Part shown: positions 59,869 to 64,000 of the stretch, in pieces
Layout of the letters: each line of letters begins with the position of its first letter
Numbering within the stretch: position 1 is the first letter of the stretch
Assembly: GCA_028684065.1 (NCBI GenBank)
Contig: JAQUGO010000005.1
Coordinates: 1 to 64,000 of the forward strand
Origin: Sulfurospirillaceae bacterium
GTDB taxonomy: Bacteria; Campylobacterota; Campylobacteria; Campylobacterales; Sulfurospirillaceae
Reading direction: 5' to 3'
Length of the DNA stretch: 64,000 nt
Notes under the pieces: generated by a model
Database searches by the model: none
What the model saw: only the letters and a program-made list of their open reading frames with translations
What the model was told of the DNA's origin: nothing
Made by a program: the position numbers and the translations under genes

Positions 59869-60912
59869 ATGCAAATTGATGCAAACAAACAAAAAGCAAT
59901 TGATTTAGCGATCAAACAGATAGACAAGGCTTTTGGAAAAGGTGCACTTGTTCGCCTTGGCGATAAAGTGGTTGAACCTATAGAAGCGATTAGTACAGGA
60001 TCTATTGGCCTTGACTTAGCGCTTGGCATTGGAGGCATTCCGCAAGGAAGAATTATCGAGATTTATGGGCCAGAGAGTTCTGGTAAAACGACACTTTCCT
60101 TACAAATTATTGCAGAATCACAAGCCAAAGGTGGCATATGCGCTTTTGTGGATGCCGAGCATGCCCTAGACGTAAAGTATGCAGGCAATCTTGGCGTAGA
60201 TATTGAAAACCTTTTGGTTTCACAACCTGATTTTGGTGAGCAAGCACTCGATATTGTCGAAACCTTGGCGCGTAGTGGTGCTGTTGATGTTATCGTTATT
60301 GACTCGGTTGCGGCATTAACACCTAAAAGTGAGATTGAAGGCGATATGGGTGATTCACATATGGGTGTTCAAGCACGTTTAATGAGTCAAGCACTTCGTA
60401 AATTGACAGCGGTTGTCCATAAAATGAATACAACTGTTATTTTTATTAATCAAATTCGTATGAAAATTGGTACAATGGGCTATGGCAGTCCCGAGACAAC
60501 AACGGGTGGAAATGCACTGAAATTTTATGCTTCAGTGCGTATTGATGTTCGTAAAATTGCAACATTAAAGCAAGGTGAAGAGCAGATTGGTAACAGAGTT
60601 AAAGCAAAGGTAATTAAAAATAAAGTCGCTCCTCCATTTCGTCAAGCAGAGTTTGATATTATGTTTGGTGAGGGTATCTCTAAAGAGGGTGAAATGGTGG
60701 ATTATGGTGTTAAGATGGACATCATTGATAAAAGTGGCGCATGGTTTAGTTACAATGAAATAAGACTAGGGCAAGGGCGTGAAAATGTAAAAGCCTTTTT
60801 AAAAGAAAATAAAGAGTTAGCGATAGAAATTGAAGAAAAAATCAAACAAGCAATTGGCGGTACCGTCATTATGATGGCGTGTGAAGCTGAGGATATAAAG
60901 GAAGATGAATGA
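59869..60912 (+). CDS. recA: Recombinase RecA
   Basis: A 347-aa RecA. Walker A GPESSGKT (~67-74), Walker [19 protein letters not shown], loop L1 [20 protein letters not shown] and L2 [32 protein letters not shown]. Full length with a normal acidic C-terminus ([11 protein letters not shown]). It overlaps eno by 4 bases. Confidence 0.97.
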   Translation: MQIDANKQKAIDLAIKQIDKAFGKGALVRLGDKVVEPIEAISTGSIGLDLALGIGGIPQGRIIEIYGPESSGKTTLSLQIIAESQAKGGICAFVDAEHALDVKYAGNLGVDIENLLVSQPDFGEQALDIVETLARSGAVDVIVIDSVAALTPKSEIEGDMGDSHMGVQARLMSQALRKLTAVVHKMNTTVIFINQIRMKIGTMGYGSPETTTGGNALKFYASVRIDVRKIATLKQGEEQIGNRVKAKVIKNKVAPPFRQAEFDIMFGEGISKEGEMVDYGVKMDIIDKSGAWFSYNEIRLGQGRENVKAFLKENKELAIEIEEKIKQAIGGTVIMMACEAEDIKEDE

Positions 60913-62180
60913 TCTATATTGAAGATATTTCGGCAGACGAAGTACTCGATAGTCGTGGTAATCCCACCGTTAGAGCAAAAGTAATACTCAGTGATGGTGT
61001 TGAAGCAACAGCCATTGTTCCTAGTGGGGCAAGTACGGGCAAACGTGAGGCACTAGAGCTTAGAGATGCAGATACACGCTATATGGGCAAAGGCGTGTTA
61101 AAAGCATGTGAAAATATCAATACAGAAATTGCCGATGAGCTGATGGGTATGAGTCCATTTAATCAAGCAATTCTTGATGATGCTATGAAAAAATTGGATG
61201 GTACGGATAATTATGGAAGATTAGGTGCAAATGCTGTCTTAGGTGTTTCTATGGCCGTTGCTCGTGCCGCTGCACTTAGCCTTGGATTGCCATTGTATCG
61301 CTATCTAGGTGGTGCAAATGCCATGACGTTGCCAACGCCGATGTTTAATATTATTAATGGTGGAAGCCATGCTAATAATAGTGTTGATTTTCAAGAATAT
61401 ATGATTATGCCTTTAAATTTTGAGAGTTTTGCGGAAGCTTTGCGTGCATGTACAGAAGTTTACCATCAACTTAAAAAAATTATTGGTTCTATGGGGGAAA
61501 GCACAGCTCTTGGTGATGAAGGTGGTTTTGCTCCCAATCTTAAAGACAATGAAGAACCGATTAAAGTCATTATGGATGCTATAGAAAAAGCAGGTTATAC
61601 ACCAGGTAAGGATATTGCGATTGCGTTAGATGTTGCAAGTAGTGAGTTAGTTGTTGAAGGTGGCTATAAACTAGACTCCGAGAAGAGAACCCTTAGCAGT
61701 GCCGAACTTGTAAGTTACTATGAAAATCTTTGTGCCAAGTATCCTATTGTTTCAATCGAAGATGGTTTAAGCGAAGATGACTGGGAAGGCTGGAAACTTT
61801 TAACTGAAAAATTGGGCTCAAAAATTCAATTGGTCGGGGATGATTTATTTGTCACAAACGAGAAAATTTTAGCCGAAGGTATTTCTAAAAATATTGCCAA
61901 TTCTATTTTAATTAAACCAAACCAAATTGGAACCGTTACTGAGACTATGCGTACGGTACGTTTGGCACAGCGCAATAACTACAAGTGTGTTATGAGCCAT
62001 AGAAGTGGCGAGAGTGAAGATGCCTTTATTGCCGATTTTGCAGTAGCTCTTAACACCGGAGAAATTAAAACTGGTGCGACTGCACGTGGAGAGCGAACGG
62101 CTAAATATAATCGCTTGTTAGAAATTGAGCGAGAACTTGGCTTGAGCGAATATATAGGTCAGCAACTTTTTTGTAAATGA
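60909..62180 (+). CDS. eno: Enolase
   Basis: A 423-aa enolase converting 2-phosphoglycerate to phosphoenolpyruvate. Landmarks: [37 protein letters not shown], metal-binding [14 protein letters not shown] and [10 protein letters not shown], and SHRSGESED with the catalytic Lys region [10 protein letters not shown]. The gene overlaps recA and the following gene by 4 bases each. Confidence 0.97.
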   Translation: MIYIEDISADEVLDSRGNPTVRAKVILSDGVEATAIVPSGASTGKREALELRDADTRYMGKGVLKACENINTEIADELMGMSPFNQAILDDAMKKLDGTDNYGRLGANAVLGVSMAVARAAALSLGLPLYRYLGGANAMTLPTPMFNIINGGSHANNSVDFQEYMIMPLNFESFAEALRACTEVYHQLKKIIGSMGESTALGDEGGFAPNLKDNEEPIKVIMDAIEKAGYTPGKDIAIALDVASSELVVEGGYKLDSEKRTLSSAELVSYYENLCAKYPIVSIEDGLSEDDWEGWKLLTEKLGSKIQLVGDDLFVTNEKILAEGISKNIANSILIKPNQIGTVTETMRTVRLAQRNNYKCVMSHRSGESEDAFIADFAVALNTGEIKTGATARGERTAKYNRLLEIERELGLSEYIGQQLFCK

Positions 62181-62458
62181 GTAACGTTTTAGACAATTTT
62201 GATGAAGAAAATGAAGAGGGTGGTGAAGATAGAGCCCTCTTTTATCTCAAAGTAATATCCCTTATTATTATTGTATTAGGATTTGGTCTTTACATCGGGG
62301 ACGTGCTCTTTGGCAAAAGTTCTTTAGATGTACTTTTAAATCTACAAGAAGATAAAGATACTTTGAGTGCAAAAATACAAAGCTTAAAAGAGGAAAATGC
62401 AGTTTTACAGAAAGAGTTTTTTGAATTGCGGCAATTAGACCCCGATAGGAGAAAATAA
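62177..62458 (+). CDS. Small FtsB/DivIC-like membrane protein
   Basis: A 93-aa protein with an acidic cytoplasmic start (~1-22), one membrane helix (~24-45) and a coiled coil (~55-85, [37 protein letters not shown]). This is the layout of FtsB/DivIC septum proteins. It overlaps eno by 4 bases and precedes the AMIN gene by one base. Identification rests on architecture and position. Confidence 0.75.
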   Translation: MSNVLDNFDEENEEGGEDRALFYLKVISLIIIVLGFGLYIGDVLFGKSSLDVLLNLQEDKDTLSAKIQSLKEENAVLQKEFFELRQLDPDRRK

Positions 62459-62459
62459 G

Positions 62460-63167
62460 ATGACAAAAATAGCTTCACTTCTTTTGCTGTGTGTCGCTTG
62501 TATCAGTGCCAGAGAAAATCCATTTGAAATGACAGAATCTTCTACTATTGTAGGCAAAACAACTCAAATCGAAGGGAGCCGCACCAATTTTGAGAGCGCA
62601 ACGCTTAAGCTTCCTAGTAGTGCTCGTATTCTTAAAAGCGTTTCTATCACCTTTCAAAATCTCGATGGGTCCATTAGTGAAGAAATTCAAAGTATTGACA
62701 AAGATATTGATTGGCATCATTCACTTATCATTCAACCAGATAAAAACACATTCAATACACCACACAATGAAACACCTATTCCCCTTACCATAGTAGCACC
62801 AGAATCTAAAAAAAATGAAATAACTTCTCATAAAAAAGAAAGTGTACTTACTAAAACACTTCAATCTTCTAATCAATTTGCCTTAAGTGATACGATTCTT
62901 TTAGACATTAATGAAAATGCGTTAAAAATTCTTACACGAGATATTAAAGTGAGGGATTTTCTTATATCAGACCCTTATAAAATAGTGGTAGATTTTCAAA
63001 AAATAAGCACTTTTGCCACAAAAACTATTAGCTTGCAAAAATTACCATTTGTTTCAGCAACATTGGGAAATCATGACAATTTTTACCGTATTGCGATTGC
63101 CTTAGATGGACAATACCGCTATGACATTCAAAAAGTTGAAGAGGGATATTTAATTCGTTTAAAATAA
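62460..63167 (+). CDS. AMIN-domain periplasmic protein
   Basis: A 235-aa secreted protein (signal ~19 residues). A Ser/Thr-rich, mainly unstructured region (~20-145) leads to a C-terminal AMIN domain (~150-235): LKILTRDIKVRDFLISDPYKIVVDFQ and FVSATLGNHDNFYRIAIALDG. AMIN domains anchor peptidoglycan or outer-membrane secretin proteins to the envelope. It is the last gene of the recA-eno-ftsB-like run. Confidence 0.8.
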   Translation: MTKIASLLLLCVACISARENPFEMTESSTIVGKTTQIEGSRTNFESATLKLPSSARILKSVSITFQNLDGSISEEIQSIDKDIDWHHSLIIQPDKNTFNTPHNETPIPLTIVAPESKKNEITSHKKESVLTKTLQSSNQFALSDTILLDINENALKILTRDIKVRDFLISDPYKIVVDFQKISTFATKTISLQKLPFVSATLGNHDNFYRIAIALDGQYRYDIQKVEEGYLIRLK

Positions 63168-63169
63168 GG

Positions 63170-63201
63170 GTTACATGTAAAGAAAAATCCTTACATGTAA
63201 C
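63170..63201. terminator. Terminator built from two TTACATGTAA palindromes
   Basis: Two exact copies of TTACATGTAA (63171-63180 and 63191-63200) are separated by 10 bases between the AMIN gene and the convergent gltA. Each is a palindrome, and together they form an 11-bp stem (63170-63180 with 63191-63201). Position is that of a bidirectional terminator. Other exact copies lie at 2868, 3584, 12203, 25843, 29403, 35866, 38648, 44382 and 57233. Confidence 0.7.
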
Positions 63202-63212
63202 AATAAAAGGCT

Positions 63213-64000
63213 CTATTTAGGGGTTCGCTCTAATGGTCCAAGATAGAGTTGGCGAGGACGAGCAATTTTCATATCAGGTTGTTCTTTCAATTCTATCCAC
63301 TGCGCAATCCACCCAGGTGTTCGACCAATCACAAAGATAACAGCAAACATCTCTTTTGGAATTTTAAGTGCTTGTAAAATCAAGCCTGAATAAAAGTCAA
63401 TATTTGGATAGAGTTTACGTTTGATGAAGTATTCATCATTAAGCGCAATTTCTTCAATTCTATGAGCAACAGCCATTAATTCACTGTCAATAGAAAGTTC
63501 ATTGACCAATTGTTTTTGAAGATTTTTTAGAATAGTTGCACGAGGATCAAAATTTTTATAAACCCTATGGCCAAAGCCCATCAATCTAAATGGATCATCT
63601 GGGTCTTTTGCTTTAGCAATAAATTTATCAACATTGTCAACACTACCAATAAGTTCTAGCTGACGAATAACCGATTCATTAGCACCACCGTGTGCTCTTC
63701 CCCAAAGCGCACCAATCCCCGCTGAAATAGCGGCATAAGGATGAGCATGAGTAGATGCAACGACACGAACGGCTGTCGTTGACGCATTTTGCTCGTGGTC
63801 TGCATGGAGCGTGAAAATTGTATCCAGTGCTTTTACTTCAATAGGTTTTAAATCAATATGGTGATGAGGATACCCTCTTAGCATGTACAAGAAGTTTTCT
63901 GTAAAGCCTTTATCAAGATCGGGGTAAATAATAGGAAGGCCTTGTGAATAACGGTATGAAAATGCAGCAATTGTAGGTATTTTTGCGATAATACGATGTG
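63213..64000 (-). CDS. gltA: Citrate synthase (5' end beyond window)
   Basis: The C-terminal 262 residues of type II citrate synthase, which condenses oxaloacetate and acetyl-CoA. Reading from the window edge: [45 protein letters not shown] (catalytic His), [28 protein letters not shown] (His, Arg) and [11 protein letters not shown] (Arg near the end). Gene continues past 64000; start and N-terminal domain are missing. Confidence 0.95.
   Translation of the reverse strand, partial: HRIIAKIPTIAAFSYRYSQGLPIIYPDLDKGFTENFLYMLRGYPHHHIDLKPIEVKALDTIFTLHADHEQNASTTAVRVVASTHAHPYAAISAGIGALWGRAHGGANESVIRQLELIGSVDNVDKFIAKAKDPDDPFRLMGFGHRVYKNFDPRATILKNLQKQLVNELSIDSELMAVAHRIEEIALNDEYFIKRKLYPNIDFYSGLILQALKIPKEMFAVIFVIGRTPGWIAQWIELKEQPDMKIARPRQLYLGPLERTPK

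Noticed and set aside
2868-63200. TTACATGTAA as a restriction target
   Set aside because: Targets of restriction enzymes are usually avoided, whereas this palindrome is strongly enriched; a methylation-only signal cannot be excluded.
1-64000. tRNA genes or insertion sequences
   Set aside because: No cloverleaf ending in CCA, transposase-like frame or flanking inverted repeats with target duplications were recognised by eye; a dedicated search could still find a weak one.

Overview
The window looks like a chromosomal segment of a free-living, respiratory member of the Campylobacterota (Epsilonproteobacteria), closest in gene content to Sulfurospirillum. This rests on roughly 40% GC, fliQ next to murB, recA followed by eno, an MqnD of the futalosine menaquinone route, a short-type LeuC, cdsA-dxr, and many periplasmic redox genes. 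The genus is an inference; nothing here proves it.

Layout. 1-74 is the 3' end of a 5S rRNA, so an rRNA operon lies just upstream. 269-2729 holds two almost identical genes for a small secreted protein with a cytochrome c-like layout but no haem motif, then an outer-membrane porin. 2765-4508 (minus) holds a short Mrp-type ATPase, an unknown helical protein and an LRV-repeat protein. 4667-12897 is a seven-gene operon for a periplasmic type II DMSO-reductase-family molybdoenzyme: a secreted rhodanese, the catalytic alpha subunit, an Fe-S beta subunit, a haem-b gamma subunit fused to a monohaem cytochrome c, a small cysteine-containing secreted protein, a TorD-like chaperone and a polyferredoxin. 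Its substrate cannot be read from sequence; selenate, chlorate-type or sulfur oxyanions are the plausible classes. 13108-18963 is an electron-transfer operon: ETF-quinone oxidoreductase, a fused ETF beta-alpha and a fused NfnA-NfnB-type flavoprotein.

19071-23656 carries small conserved genes, moaC, an RNA-binding protein and pldA. 23791-30176 is a complete MoxR/Bat operon with visibly higher GC than its surroundings. 30296-32662 has a TauE/SafE permease, an unlisted 53-aa lipoprotein gene on the minus strand and a double-NosL protein. 32848-35854 (minus) is leuC-mobA plus a doubly degenerate GGDEF-EAL protein. 36374-40110 is a C4-dicarboxylate or tartrate module: a GntR/FCD regulator, class I hydratase subunits (TtdA/TtdB-like) and a TtdT-like carrier. 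The hydratase and carrier promoters share an identical 19-bp element. 40307-43530 holds a Crp/Fnr regulator, gamma-glutamylcyclotransferase-like, GNAT, Ogt and glycerate kinase genes.

43839-57817 is a mostly plus-strand run: an NFACT/RqcH-like protein, cdsA, dxr, uraA, an alanine/sodium symporter, a phosphoesterase, a lipoprotein, an FmdE-like protein, a Cache-PAS-GGDEF-EAL protein, an M15 peptidase and tsaD. A minus-strand methyltransferase (51809-52417) interrupts it. 57814-59716 (minus) is mqnD-fliQ-murB. 59869-63167 is recA-eno-FtsB-like-AMIN. A truncated gltA (minus) closes the window.

Two non-genic signals stand out. The palindrome TTACATGTAA occurs 11 times exactly, against about 0.2 expected, inside genes and in terminator stems, reminiscent of uptake or iterated-palindrome sequences. 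A structured repeat family of about 75 nt is present in two tandem copies (32673-32834), with two diverged relatives flanking the NFACT gene.
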